Positions 45,770-57,741 of a DNA stretch of 64,000 bases are shown piece by piece. The translations under genes were made by a program, and so were the position numbers. Position 1 is the stretch's first letter, and each line of letters starts with the position of its first letter. The notes under the pieces were generated by a model, which saw only the letters and a list, made by a program, of their open reading frames with translations, did not search any database and was not told the DNA's origin. Source of the DNA: Eumeta japonica. Taxonomy: Eukaryota; Arthropoda; Insecta; Lepidoptera; Psychidae. The stretch spans positions 248,001 through 312,000 of the forward strand of contig BGZK01000086.1 of the NCBI GenBank assembly GCA_005406025.1. Direction: 5' to 3'.

Positions 45770-45905
45770 CAAAATCGAGAACCCGATTGGGATAGAAACA
45801 CAAAAGATGAAAGGCCATTTGTCTCTGGCTCCAATCAAATCGGAACTGTGACTGGCGGCGAAGTCAGCATCGAAAGCGGGACCGGGATTTACATTGACGT
45901 CGATC
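45770..45905 (-). repeat. Degenerate GGACCGGGATT minisatellite
   Basis: Units such as AAAATCGAGAACCCGATTGG, AATCGGAACTGTGACTGG and CGAAAGCGGGACCGGGATTT. Same family as 14850-14945. Confidence 0.45.
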
Positions 45906-46030
45906 AATACAAAAGGTGAAAAGATTCGTTCTACGTCCATGCCGGTGGAGCTGCAGGCGTTAACTATACGGGCCAACCGCCTACAAGAAAGAGCAGAATA
46001 ACGTCTGTCGGGCCAGGTAGTTTGAATTAT

Positions 46031-46116
46031 TGACGCTTGCCTGCAACATGCATTAACGTGCATGGATCTATGGATCCACTATGGATTTACGCGAATTGAC
46101 ACCTCACACAATACAA
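46031..46116 (+). mobile_element. Small element (86 bp), second copy, 12-bp duplication
   Basis: AGTTTGAATTAT flanks it on both sides (46019-46030 and 46117-46128). It begins GACGCTTGCCTGCAACATGC and ends CACCTCACACAATACAA, the same ends as the insert in the Helitron (18030-18250, minus), but the middle is deleted. The open frame 46081-46296 begins inside this element and is therefore not a gene start. Confidence 0.8.
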
Positions 46117-46329
46117 AGTTTGAATTATAATAAGAGCGATCCAGAGCGGGCGAGAAACAGCCGGTTAAATATAATTTCACGATTCACCGAATCAAAGTTC
46201 AGACTTCGGGTCGTCAGATGTACTTTCCGCGATAACAGTTCTGATAACAATTTCCATTTACAACTATTTCTCAAATCGAGGGAAGGAGTCAAATGATAGA
46301 AACTTTAAAATTGCGATATATAACGTGAC

Positions 46330-46580
46330 GATTTTGCAATATTAGTTCCCGCACAGCATTGATATTTTGTGGTACAACAACCAATTTAGGGCAACCTTCT
46401 TTAAATTCGGCCGTGATAGACCGCGCACGATTAAACTCACTACACCAGTGATGCACAGTGATTTCAATGGTACTTCATTCCCAAAGTCGAAGTCAGTTGA
46501 CCGATGCACTGTTTTTGAGTTAGTCTACGCCAAAAATCGTAATCAATCATCGTACAAAAATTTTCACGAATTAAATTCAT
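46330..46580 (-). pseudogene. mariner transposase N-terminal fragment
   Basis: An ATG at 46580-46578 opens MNLIRENFCTMIDYDFWRRL, TQKQCIGQLTSTLGM. After a frameshift it continues as STIEITVHHWCSEFNRARSI, TAEFKEGCPKLVVVPQN and INAVRELILQNRHV. These are the N-terminal HTH and linker of a mariner transposase (consensus-like 'MxLTRENFRAMIYYDFRRGL...YxWYSEFNRGRxSLxDEFREGRPKSVVVPxNIDAVRELIMQDRHVTY'). The catalytic domain is absent; it stops near 46330. A different mariner subfamily from 5935-6845. Confidence 0.8.
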
Positions 46581-47232
46581 AGTGATTAAAACACGCAATG
46601 TTGAAAATGACGGCACAATGGTAAAACAATTGACAGGTACATGAAACAAACTGTAACTGTCAATTTCTACAGCCAAGGAGTTCCATTTTTAAATGTTCTA
46701 ACTACTTTTTAAATATTGTTCTGTATATGGCCAGTTCAGGATATGTAAATATCAGCCCTCGTAACGTGCAACGTATAGAAAGAAATCTATATTTTAGTAT
46801 ATTCAAATGATAAAATAAATTACACATTTATTGTGTAGATGTTAAATCTATTGACATAATAACATTCATTATATGCCGCATCTGGCATGTTGCAAAGTTA
46901 AAAAATATAAATTGCGTTTTTTAACCTGATTGGTAACAGACGACAATAACGTTGCAATCGAACATTTTCCTACACTTAAACAAATATCACATCCATTAAT
47001 CTGAAACTTTATGCCCGTTCGGCGTATCACTCTTTAGTTTGGTCTCTCTTTCGGCGGCAGAGGTTTTATACGTTATCGTAAGACCTTACATATCACTTAC
47101 GTGTGCTTTATCTGAACCAAACGCAACCTTCGAAATAGCTTCGGTCCGGCGATACCTGCGAGGACATTTTTCACGCATCGCGTAATGCGGCCGCGCGGGT
47201 AAAGACATGCAGCGATCGCTTTTCCTTTAGCA

Positions 47233-47440
47233 CAGGTATGAGCAACCTTTGACATGTTGTGGGCCAAACTTTGGTGTGCAAAAACGTTCGCGGGGCGCGT
47301 TCAAAAAGTAGGGCGTTTTAAAGTAGTGTGTAGTAACTATTGTTCATAACTTTCAGCGATAGATATCAGACATTATTTTTTTCAAAATGTCTCGCGGGCC
47401 GGATCAAATCTTACAGCGGGCCGGTGGTTGCCCACGTATG
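47233..47440. mobile_element. hAT-type MITE, 208 bp, with 8-bp target duplication
   Basis: CAGGTATGAGCAACC on the left and the reverse complement of the right end (CATACGTGGGCAACC) are diverged terminal inverted repeats of the widespread hAT type CAGGGGTGGGCAACC. Inside are the typical GTTGTGGGCCAAACTTTGG and GCGGGCCGGATCAAATCTTA, CAGCGGGCCGG. The 8-bp flanks CTTTAGCA (47225-47232) and CTTTAGTA (47441-47448) match 7 of 8, as expected for a hAT duplication. No ORF; the frame 47340-47522 runs through it by chance. Confidence 0.85.
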
Positions 47441-47508
47441 CTTTAGTAGATTAGTTCTGCGTCAAAATCACGTCAGGATGAGTGGCGTTGCCGCCGTGCG
47501 CCGTCGGT

Positions 47509-47527
47509 TGACGTCATTTTGACGTCA
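47509..47527. promoter_or_regulatory. Two perfect CRE/ATF palindromes
   Basis: TGACGTCA at 47509-47516 and again at 47520-47527, 11 bp apart, with CACGTCA at about 47470. Factors of the CREB/ATF bZIP class bind this palindrome. Location beyond a MITE and before a GC-rich patch suggests possible regulatory use, unproven. Confidence 0.35.
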
Positions 47528-48284
47528 TAGCGATATCTACGACAAAGTTGACAGAATTGATCTGCAGGGTGTACGCTTGGTATACGACATTTTGCCATTG
47601 GAAATTATTATTCTATCGCTTCCGTTAAGACGATATTTTGAGCGATGGCGCGACATGACTATATTTTCAAGGGTTTTGGAATTACAGCGATGTTTAAAAT
47701 ATCAAAATGTGCGGAATTGTATAGAGTCCAAAATGCAAGATAAAAATAGAAAAGTCCAAAACTATTTTAGACAAAAACCAGCGGAAAAATGCGAATAGGA
47801 CTCGCACCCTCAGATTTTCGTACAAATTTAATTATATATTGTAGATATTTCATTTATTGAGAGTCGCGACAATTTTTGCATATTTTCGATACTCATACCA
47901 GTGAAATATCGACCCCAAAAATCGCAAAACATGAGCTGTTTTCTTTTTTAAAAAAAGTTTAAAATATTTTTTAAACTTCGAATTTTTATAGAAGGATATT
48001 AGATAATTTTCTCCCATATATCATATACCATAGGTCTACATCACTATCCATAATCCAAATCTCAATGACTCAAAAACTACCACATAGAGTTAAATGTGAT
48101 TTTCTCTGGTTGAAAGCGTAGTTTAAATAACAAGCATGTATCGTATTGACCCACCGCCTACAAGAAGAGTTATTTTCAAAACTCTCTTAAACGGGGAAGT
48201 GTAACTGAATACAGGAAATTATTTTTAGAATTTCGCATCCGTATGGTATTAAACCACGTCATATCATAATACCTGTAAAGGGTG

Positions 48285-48345
48285 AGAGGAGAGCGGGACC
48301 GAGATTTGCTTCTACGGCGGGCGGAACCGAAGGCGAAAGCTGGTA
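48285..48345 (-). repeat. Minisatellite plus GGCGGGCGGAACCGAAGGCG terminus
   Basis: GAGAGCGGGACCGAGATTTG runs into CGGCGGGCGGAACCGAAGGC and GAAAGCTGGT: the minisatellite-terminus pair in the orientation opposite to 37378-37660. Confidence 0.5.
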
Positions 48346-48471
48346 CGATATATTCCTCTTTCGAAGAATTGTCTTCTCGGACGGTAAACGATGAACACAT
48401 AAATCAATTCTTTATATTAGCTCCTACCGAGTAGGTATCGACTACGAGCCTGCACCGCCCTCGGCCAGAAG

Positions 48472-48575
48472 ATGGCGAAGGTAGTAAAACGCTTAGCCGC
48501 GGCCGGCGAAGTTTCCCGGCAGTTTTCCCATTTTCGCGCTCGCTTTAAGAACCGGCTCTCCTTCCGGCTAACGAT
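48472..48575 (+). CDS. Candidate first coding exon with basic N-terminus
   Basis: In a GC-rich islet (48430-48610), an ATG in good context (AGAAGATGGCG) opens 34 codons, MAKVVKRLAAAGEVSRQFSH and FRARFKNRLSFRLT. It reaches an excellent splice donor, ACGAT|GTAAGTA (GT at 48576-48577), just before an in-frame stop. Arg/Lys-rich with almost no acidic residues, it would suit a mitochondrial presequence or a basic N-terminus. No downstream exon was located, and I recognise no family. A chance frame in a GC islet remains possible, but ATG, short frame and consensus donor together are better than most candidates here. Confidence 0.3.
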
Positions 48576-48904
48576 GTAAGTAAGGGCGCCAGGCAAGGTT
48601 ATTTGAGCTGTACTCGCTAGAACAATACGTCCTCGTAGGTTTAGATCTGTGACGATGCGTCTGAGCGAGATACCTAATTACTACAACTTTGTTTTAATAG
48701 TTATGGAATACGTAACAAATACAAATTAATAGAATTGAGCATTCATTTAAAACGTAACAATGATACACTACAAAACTCAATAACAAAACCAAAAGCATTG
48801 TTATTGTGCGATATTCTGTCTGACAATGCGTAAACATTGAGAGGCTTTTATCATTTTATAGGCGAACTAACATAAAAATTAACAGCATTTTTTTTATTTA
48901 TATT

Positions 48905-49020
48905 TTTAAAGGCAAACGACTATGAGAACCACCAGAGGAGAGGTAATCATCGCCATCCATGCACCTACAACGCCAAGAGAGTCACTAGTGTATTACCGGC
49001 TTTCTAGAAAGGAATAGTTT
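48905..49020 (+). mobile_element. SINE-like fragment (Metulj-like)
   Basis: AAAGGCAAACGACTATGAGA, GGTAATCATCGCCATCCATG and AGTGTATTACCGGCTTTCTAGAAAGG-type text follow the same order as 24285-24450. Confidence 0.5.
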
Positions 49021-50500
49021 CTTTTCTTAATACCCCTTGCTACATGCATAGGTAGATCAATCTAGATTTCCATCGTGCGTGGCAGACAATTGCGTATGAG
49101 GTGTACGGTGGTAGAACGCCAACCATAAAGATTCTAATGGTAGTATTTTCGGCGATTGAAGCAATAACAGAATGCACCATCAGAAACAAAGTATATGCGA
49201 TGAAGTTTTAAGAATTCCTCGTTTGCCTATGAGTCTCTATGATGTGGAGGGACTTGCTTTTGATGGGAAACAGTAACTCTATCGCAGGAGAGTTTCGCCA
49301 TGTACACAAACCATCTGACCCCATTTCGGTCTTCTTGACTTTTATTCTTGCACCTGATTTTCGACTATTTTTGTATACAACTTTTTTCTCTTTATACTGG
49401 TCCCAGAGATCGTTACATCGCTCTCTGTCTCTAGAACAATCTTACAACCATCGAGGAGAGTCATAACAATGAAATAGCCTTGTTTTTATGTCGAATGCTT
49501 TGTTTAACTGCGGCAAGTAAAATAAATAAAGCTTGCATCCAACTTTCCGCTTAAACTCGACAATGACGTGGCCCAGTAGCCGTTGTGTGCCTAACATCGC
49601 GATTATTAAATTTTACATTCATCTTATACAATCCAACCCATGAGCTTGTGAAGGTCCAAGATATTCAACAGAAGGTTGAAACATGGAAACGTAACAAAGT
49701 CAATATTTAACAAAGCTTTTCGATGTGAAATTAGATGGATTCTGATAATTGTACAACTAGCGTCAAGGTTTGCAGAAGAACCTATATGCTTTCATTACTG
49801 TGGAATTATAATACTAACTTCACACTGGTAAAAAATATTTGGCGAGAGCTGTAATTGACCTAGTGGGCTCTCCTAGTTTACCTAATTTTGACTGCGCATA
49901 CGATTCAGAATCTTTTGTTCCATTATAGTTACATTATTGAGAGTCAATATTTTTAAGATTTTTTTAGATTTTTGTCGTGTTAGCTTAGAGTAAAACAGAA
50001 TTGAGGGTTTATGTATGATAGAGTTAGTATTTGAATTAATTCAAATCTCTTTATTTCGTAGGTAATAGACATTACGCTTAAAGCGTCATAAACAACTGTT
50101 TTGACATTAAAATTACCACCCATTCCAAATCCTGTTTTAATAATTATACTTAATACGTTAAATATTTGATTCTTTTTTTTTTCTTATTTTCTTCGTAATA
50201 TAAAGCCCAATGATTAATGTCTCTGCTATAAATACTTGAATAACTGGACTAATTTTTTTTAGATATTTTCTTGGAGGTAACGATTTTCAACGGTTTTACT
50301 AAAATTATGTTTATACACACGTGTACATCTATTTAATTTAAGCCCACATTTAATTACTGTACTAATACTAATTACTCTCTATATACCAGAGTTAAGACGG
50401 ACGGGCACCAAAACCGACCTGTCTTCTTTTCTAAGCACGTAGACCCTGACGTCCCAAAGCTAACAGAATTTTTCCTTAATCAAGCACTAAACAAATTTGT
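49021..50500. other. No gene recognised
   Basis: AT-rich mixed sequence; the frame 49239-49466 shows no family signal. Confidence 0.45.
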
Positions 50501-50509
50501 TTAACCTGT

Positions 50510-50730
50510 GCACATCCACCGCGTCCTATGAGCACGCGCGCGCCCGCGGGCCTGCGGCGGCCGCAGATAACGGCTAACGGCGCGGCTAACGAGGGGGCCG
50601 TGACGGCGCGGCGGCCGGACGGAACAACCCGCATACTACATCTTCGGCCGGCGGCGGCTGTGCGCGCGCTTTGCACGGTTATGGCCGAATGCGCATACCA
50701 TTCGACAAACGACTCGTGACGCAAACACGT
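50510..50730. other. Strong CpG island
   Basis: One of the most GC- and CpG-rich patches (AGCACGCGCGCGCCCGCGGG; TGCGGCGGCCGCAG), with GCGGCTAACG-type short repeats. Both strands are open for 60 to 80 codons for compositional reasons. Possibly a promoter or first exon; no recognised product. Confidence 0.35.
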
Positions 50731-51454
50731 ATTCGTAGTAACGCTGTAGTGATGTTTTTTAACGAGTCTCTGCGCATCAGTAGATTAGATAGAACCGATA
50801 TGTAAGTCTGATTTATTAAGCCATTGGAAATATGTACCCGCGTTGATGAGATCGTTTGTTTACGGTTTTAATGTTATTGTCCAAGACCTCTAAAATATCA
50901 AGTTTGACAATTCAAGGAGCACTTTTTTATAATCTGGATGCAGCTAATTTCCTCTTCTAACTCGACGTTATAAGGGAAAGAGTCATTTGATATTGGAATT
51001 ATAATTCTTATTTTGAATACAACAATTTCAATCACAGCCGTTATAGCCGAGTCCTCCAGGACGTCGTCTTCGCCATACGAATTGAAAAGTACTCAGTGGG
51101 TTTAAGTCTCGACCGCAAACGAATTACACAAGAATTTCAAAAAAGACAAACGAAGTCCATCGGCTTCGTGACTCGGACATCGGGTTAAGCCGACGGTCTC
51201 GCTTTTTATCACAACATTGAATTTGTGGTGACAGCGCTTGTTGGTAGTTCCCAACCAGCACCGAGCCGCAAACAGGGGTATAACGTGTCATTATAAACCA
51301 TCGTCGAAAATTAATTGAATAAAAAAATGAAAGAAAGTTATGTGCACTAAATCGGCGACCTCGAATAAAGTACCGATTTCAAGCGAACCAATACACTCAT
51401 ATGAAACAATTGACGAACACCGACAAAAGAGAGACAGAGATGTGAAATATCTGA

Positions 51455-51555
51455 GGTAGAGATCTCACCGGGTGCAGACCTGTGGTCTCTACCTGCCTCT
51501 TTGGGAAGCGGGCATGAGCATGATAACGGACTTAAAAGAATTATATTATTAATCT
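51455..51555 (+). mobile_element. Possible RTE/SINE 3' tail
   Basis: TGTGGTCTCTACCTGCCTCT, TTGGGAAGCGGGCATGAGCA and an ATTATATTATT tail resemble the 3' end seen at 620-690 (AGTCTCTGCCTATCCTTCTG). Weak. Confidence 0.3.
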
Positions 51556-52639
51556 ATAGAAAACGTTTCTCGATTTCAAATTGTTCCCATATTTCGATAA
51601 ATAAGTTATTAGTTTTTGTAACTACAACGGAGCTTTACTCAATAAAACCCCTAAACGCGCTTGACCGATTTATTTACGTTCTGAAAGATAAGAGATTCTC
51701 GTCGTAGAAAGTTTTTTTCTGCCTTTCACGCCTTTTCTTTCTTTACTAAATCTTTTAAAATATATCAGCCTGCCAATACGTAAATAGAAAATTTAATACT
51801 GAATTGTTTTAACATGAAACTGTCATAAAATAGGTTAATGCCGACATAAACTCGACCGGCTTCAGCGGATGTCGCTAACGGCATGGGCTGAACTGTGTCA
51901 ATCACTTGTAAAAAAAATAGCTGATCGATTTTAACCCGGGCCTCAGTCGAAAATAACAGAATACGTATTGAGCTGATAAGAAAAGAAGAAGAGAGATACG
52001 AAAACTTACAATTACGCCGGAAAAAAAAGGACATAACATAGTTGTTTATGTCACAGCTATTGTACTAAGTTTTACGACACAGACGTGACCGGAATGAATG
52101 AAGGCACATTTCTATTTGATTTCGGTCTTAAAAAGCAAACTATACGAGTATTCTGATGACGACCTAATAATGTTCCTGAAAAATGATTTAGGATTATCTC
52201 AATTGATTTGAATAAAGGTATAATAAAAATTAAATTGCAATAACTTGATTAAATTGTTGATAAACACCTTTTTACCTGTTGTATAAGTTCTTTAAATTTT
52301 TTCGTCCTACAAAACACCTCAGTCAACAATAACAGAAACTTAATTATTACTTATAGTAATCTTAATTATTAAAACGATTTTATCTACAACTTACCATACA
52401 TAATATTATGACAGCAATAGATTTCAGAGTGATATTTGATTAACCACTAGTTAACTTTTACATAGTTTTAGTCTCTCGCGTAATTTTTAACCAATCTCCA
52501 CGACAAAAAACGTCCTTCAGGCTTACGAGGACATGTTTAAGCTGTCACAAGCGACGAAGCGCGAAGTAGACACGGGATCTCTTCCAGATATTTCATTATT
52601 AGAAAATAAATAAAACATTGTTAAGCGCACGAATTTAGT

Positions 52640-53070
52640 GCGCTGTTGGAGCTTTGAAGTCGGCGCGGGCCGGACCGAACGGCGCTAATTCCCCGATACG
52701 TTTTTAAAAAGTCGGTCACGGTTGTTTATTTTTCCCGGACGACACGATTTATTTATTTATTTTCCCACACGTCCCCGGAACGGACACGGTTAAACAATCG
52801 ATTCCGAATCGATGGCGGCCGACGGCGGTGGCGGGGGCGCGCGGGGGGGCGGGCGAAAACAACTGTCAGCTCGACGTTTGACAGTTAAAATGGCGCGAAC
52901 CGCCGTCGATTTTCGACGATCATTTATATTTTTATTTCCATTTCCCCAGCACGCCGCTCGTGGCGCACTCGCCGACGCGCGCGGCCGACCGCCGCGTCAT
53001 AGGCTGTAGGGCGGACTGCGGCGCGCCGGTCTCTTGTCGCGAGGATTTGGTATTGTACGGCGGGATCTTT
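52640..53070. other. Large CpG island with candidate frames
   Basis: The longest GC-rich block of the window. An ATG at 52812 follows ATCGATTCCGAATCG and opens a Gly/Arg-rich frame (MAADGGGGGARGGGRKQLSA) to 53007-53009. CATTTCCCCAG at about 52940-52949 looks like a splice acceptor. The frame is low complexity, so coding is doubtful. CpG island promoter is an equal reading. Confidence 0.35.
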
Positions 53071-55975
53071 GCTTCGGCGACGTGTGGGACGAATATCGCT
53101 ATCTATCTATATACGTATATCTTTTGCGTGTATATCAGAAATGTACATGTTAGAAATAAATCTGTCCCTATATTCGGAATAATTTTTGTTAAGCGTAGTC
53201 GAGATAACAAGTTTGATGCAAAATCATAGTCTTCAGACATTGATGTTTCTCCTCACATTATTTCTTTATCTATGTACAAAGAGAGTAAAAATTGTGTTTG
53301 ATGAAATATAATTCCTTCAAGTTTTGAAATACGTAAAAATTCTATTTTTTTTTTATTTGACGCATCTGACTCGCGCTAGGGTTAATTTTAATTAGGGACC
53401 TATTCTAAAATATGTAGAATAGGTTGCCGTCGGTCGAATGCTGTGGATTACATTACATAATTACGTACTTAATTATATTGTTCAATAGAAAATTATATTG
53501 AAATAAATTAAAATTGCATTTGTGTTAAAACGTAGATATTTAAAATTTTTTATGAATGCTAAATACTTCCTGACGTAGAGGGTTCCGCTTATGAGAATTG
53601 ATGTAAAACCATTAACTGTGATTTTATGCAAGTTACAAATAAATAGGGGTGCGCGTGAAAGTAAACGTAAGTGAAAGTTAAAAACTCACTCTCTCTGTTC
53701 CTCTCTGTTCGGAAAGATAAAAGATCTATAACCGGGTAGTTATATCGTGTAATTATCGTTTAAGACAATTTCACTTTACTCGACTCGATGACGTTATGTA
53801 ATCAATTTTGTAACTAACCTAAATGTAAAAGTCGCGTTTCTATTCATGTAGCGCTTATTGTGAAATAGAGACATAGAAAATATTTTAGTCCTAATAGTTA
53901 AATTGAAAAAAAATCATCCCTTCATTTTGATTATAATTCATATACTCAGTTGCAGTTACATCGTCATCTGCAACGTCCTTCATTGAGTAGACATCCGTTA
54001 TCGTGTCCAATCACATTTATAAAATGTCTCGAAATTATTTCGTGCATTTTTTGCCTTATTTCAGAAAATTTTCGCTTTGCTTTAGAGTAATACATGTAAC
54101 ACTTCAATCTTTCTTCTTTTCAGCTTTAATGTTTGCAGTTCTGTATTGGTCTGCAGCGTTCTTCTTTTTATTTTCGAGCTGCTCGATCTTTGGAAACTAT
54201 GGGTGCGCTTTACAGCCAGCAAATATACAGTACTACTTTCCTTATTTCGAAGTTCCATCAATCTTCATCTTTCTTACTAACAACTGTTGTTAATTTGTTT
54301 ACTCGTCCACTTCGTCTACTACACTTTCTTTGACTACTAACATCAAGCTATAGACATCTCTTTGATTTCAACTAAACTATTCTTAGATCGCCCTATATAT
54401 TTATCGTCCATATATCCAGAAGCTTATCAACTTTTATTCATTCTAGCCACATAGCGACTATTTTTGTATGGTGTCGCCAATCGAGGCATAGGGCCTCAAT
54501 TCGACGAACCACTAAGAAATATTTTTCAACAACTCAGACGCCACAGTGCACTCTCGCATCACAACTTTGGTTCTTAACCTATCGTTTGTGATTGAAAACT
54601 CTGTCGTACTTTTATCCGCTCCCCTCTACCAAGTGCACAAGCGTAACAAATACATTGTTAATCCCAAAACACGTTACTTTCATTTTTCATGTCGAAATTT
54701 ACGTAAGATTTTTCATTTCTATCCCCATGTACACCCACTCAGCACTTACATCATCTAACGAGACGAGTCTCTCGTTCCACTCATTAGTATTTCTTACAGC
54801 CGTCTCTCGTCTTGCTCCTTTGTCGGCTTGGACATAAATGCGGCATAAGCATCTAAAATAAATATCTACGTAAATCTAATTTTTACCGGAAACCCGAGGC
54901 ACTTTTGGTATACGTTCGTAAACCTTTAAATAATCAGATAGTCCTTCTGAAAGGATGAAATCAACAGCCGAGCAACCTCGTTGACTCAAATCAAAGCGAG
55001 AGCAATAACGAAGTATCTGTGTGTGACCTTTCCTTTTAGCCAGATTCACACTTAGAATATCCTGATTTCTATTTTACGTCTATTCGAGGACATCTTCGAC
55101 TTTGTCGTCCACGTCTCCGTACACACTTACAGTAGGGACTAGAGCTTGTGGCTGCTCGTAATTCTGAATAATACAATAAGAACTGCTCGAGTCAAGCTCG
55201 AGTTACGGAATTCTTTAGTATTCTGAAGATGAAAACTTGGAAGATTTCGAGGTTTCCGAGTGAGAGTAAAAAAACCTTGAACATACTGAGTAATTAGTGG
55301 GACAGATCGCAGTTCGAAGAGTCCGGCTGCTCCGGATGTAGACAAGAGTTGTTCAGGGAAACGTCTTCTAGAATATAGTAATATAATTTATACAATCACA
55401 ATTTCCAAATACCGTTTCTAGATAACTCTATTGAAGTGAATTATTCATTATATTATATGATATCAATTGAAAAATTAATAAACTTTGAAACGAATTTAAA
55501 TAAGTAAATATTCTAAGTTATAAATTATTAAATATTAATGCAAGAACTTATCGTGAAAATAAAAATCTAGATAGCTCGTAATAAGAGTAATCTTCATAAA
55601 TATTTTGCTAGAATTATATTATATATACATATATATTTTTTATTTCACATGTCTCCATTGCAATAACGATCGATTTTGCAAACACTCCGAACCGAGACCG
55701 CTTCTCTATTACTTTTACACAAATCTATGGCATACCTAACACTATTATTTGCGCATTCACAATAAAAAGTGGTACGGCCAGTTAAAAATCAGCTGATACG
55801 CTATCGAGGTACTTGCGAAGGAATCTCATTAGACGTTGGAAGAGCTTACTAACTTTTCGATGCTTGGACATCTTGTAAATGTTTTTTTGTTCCAATCCTG
55901 ATCACAATAATCAGTGAAATTAATTGCAGCCTTTGCGTAATGTGCTAAAACAGTGTTTTATGGATTTTAGTAGAG
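53071..55975. other. No gene recognised; possible minus-strand repeat at 54000-54850
   Basis: AT-rich. 54000-54850 is pyrimidine-rich on the plus strand; its complement contains GTGGCTAGAATGAATAAAAG (near 54450), reminiscent of the RTE 'RMNESR' coding stretch, so a degraded minus-strand LINE is possible. The hydrophobic plus-strand frames 54003-54293 and 54592-54837 are compositional. Confidence 0.25.
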
Positions 55976-55979
55976 TAGC

Positions 55980-56290
55980 TAATTATTGCCATCCATGGAC
56001 AATCACAACCTCAAAAATGACACTAGCGTGTTGCTGGCATTTTAGGAAGAAATGGGATATCTGATCGGGAAAGAAGTGTGCCACAAAAACGTTTGGGAGG
56101 AATAAGATATCTGATGAAGAGGGAATAGTCCGCCGGAAGGTTCACTCAATGGACGAAATTTAACAGTGGAAGCTGCTATTTCAAGTCTGTATTTTCAGAG
56201 AGTATGGTCGACGCATTACCGATCGATTCGTCCTATTTTCTTGCTGCAGCTAAGTTGACTACGGCATAACTAGATAACTGAAGTGTTTAA
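55980..56290 (+). mobile_element. SINE-like fragment (Metulj-like), long copy
   Basis: TTGCCATCCATGGACAATCA, GACACTAGCGTGTTGCTGGC and ATTTTAGGAAGAAATGGG, then GACGAAATTTAACAGTGGAA and TTGCTGCAGCTAAGTTGACT with ACGGCATAACTAG. Same modules as 24930-25245. Internally AAGATATCTGATGA- and GGATATCTGATCGG-type text is duplicated. Confidence 0.6.
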
Positions 56291-56454
56291 AAATATCAAA
56301 TTTACAAATAAAAAAAATGTCCAGTTTCGCATTACATTTCAACTCTTGAAGATTATTTATCTAAAAAAATCTCCTCTCATTCTTATGTCGGTCAAATAAA
56401 TCCAACAAATAAAACAAATGTAACCCAATGGGTTAAGGTGACGCCTTACGTCTA

Positions 56455-56560
56455 TTTCGGGGCAGCACTCGGCGGGCCCGGGGGCGCCGCCTTTCGGTTT
56501 ACGGTTATCAGTAATGGCACCACACGTGCGTGCCGGCGTGCGCCCGCTTGGTAACACGTA
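56455..56560. other. GC-rich islet
   Basis: CGGCGGGCCCGGGGGCGCCG and CACGTGCGTGCCGGCGTGCG. The minus-strand frame 56357-56557 crosses it; no family. Confidence 0.25.
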
Positions 56561-56905
56561 CCTCTCATATGTAACCGATTTAGTTTATTTAAATGTTTTG
56601 ATTAAACAAGTGAAACGTCTTTAGGTTATACATTATTTTTATTTTATTTAGTATTTACAATTATTCCCATAAATCAGGTTTTCAGAAAAGGTTTTCTTTT
56701 TGTTTTAAATAACTATTTTATTGGAGAGATGAGTATAAAAAAATATAATTAATTGATTATTATATATTACAAAGTAATAAAAAATTAATAAAATTTATAT
56801 CCTAAGTTCAATTATAATGACAAAATCACAGATATACACTCTTACAAACAAAGTTTGTGATAGTTAGAATATTAAACATTGAACATGACCAAGAAGTCTC
56901 CCGAC

Positions 56906-57091
56906 GGGAAAATGTGATGGGCAAATGTGACTTTTTTCATATCGTACTAAATTTTCCCCTAAAGTCGCTAAAAAGTTGCATTTCAAATATATATTTCATG
57001 TGCAACATAACCTTCGAGGCAAATGTGATGGATGAACTTTATTGCACGTACTAAATTTTCAACATTTTTCTTTAAAAAGTTCACTTCAATC
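56906..57091 (+). repeat. Imperfect direct duplication of about 75 bp
   Basis: 56906-56983 (AATGTGATGGGCAAATGTGA ... GTACTAAATTTTCCCC ... AAAAAGTTGCATTTCAA) is matched by 57015-57091 (CAAATGTGATGGATGAACTT ... GTACTAAATTTTCAAC ... AAAAAGTTCACTTCAAT). Confidence 0.5.
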
Positions 57092-57741
57092 AATAACTAA
57101 AGAAATAAATATTCGAAGCTAGTAACGTTGTTGCAACACATTTTTTAGGTTTAAGAAGAATGTGCGCCTTAAAGTCCGTTTATGAACTGTAGTTAGTGTA
57201 ATCATTCGGTGTAATCTATTTAATAATTATGACCAGTTTAGAAATTGAAGTCACTAGTCACAAGCAATATAATGTTTAAACATTTGTTAAGCCCATATCT
57301 CAAAGTACGAAATCCTTTAAAAGTAGTTAACAATTTCCATTTCTGCTGTTCTTACTGCATTACATACTACAAATGCTTATACATTTTTTTTTCATGAAAA
57401 TTTTTGTTTATTGATTATAAGGAAAATAGTCAACCTTATGATTTGAGTTTACAACAAATTTTACGAGGACAGTTTGATACTTATAACATATTTTTGTTTT
57501 ATTCCATATGGTACTACCTAAAATATGCAAAGTGATATTAATTAAATTCCAAACCAATACATTTTATGAAACGTTTTCGCATGATACATTTATTGAGGTT
57601 AGCCGGTATCAGAGTGTGTTATAAAGGATAAGTTCTTTGATGAAAGCGCGAGAACAGTTCTTGAAAGATATCAACCGTCAGCGTATACCGAATCCAGAAG
57701 AACTTCTTTAGCTTCCTTAATATAGATCCGGGGAGGTGGAT

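Noticed and set aside
46081..46296. 71-residue plus-strand frame starting MDLRELTPHTIQ
   Set aside because: Its start lies inside the 86-bp mobile element (46031-46116), so it cannot be an original gene start.
50476..50724. Open frames on both strands of the CpG island
   Set aside because: Both strands are open because the patch has few stop-forming triplets; no identity on either strand.
54003..54293. 96-residue hydrophobic plus-strand frame, membrane-protein-like
   Set aside because: Pyrimidine-rich DNA yields Phe/Leu/Ser runs; overlapping frames look alike and the complement hints at a decayed LINE.
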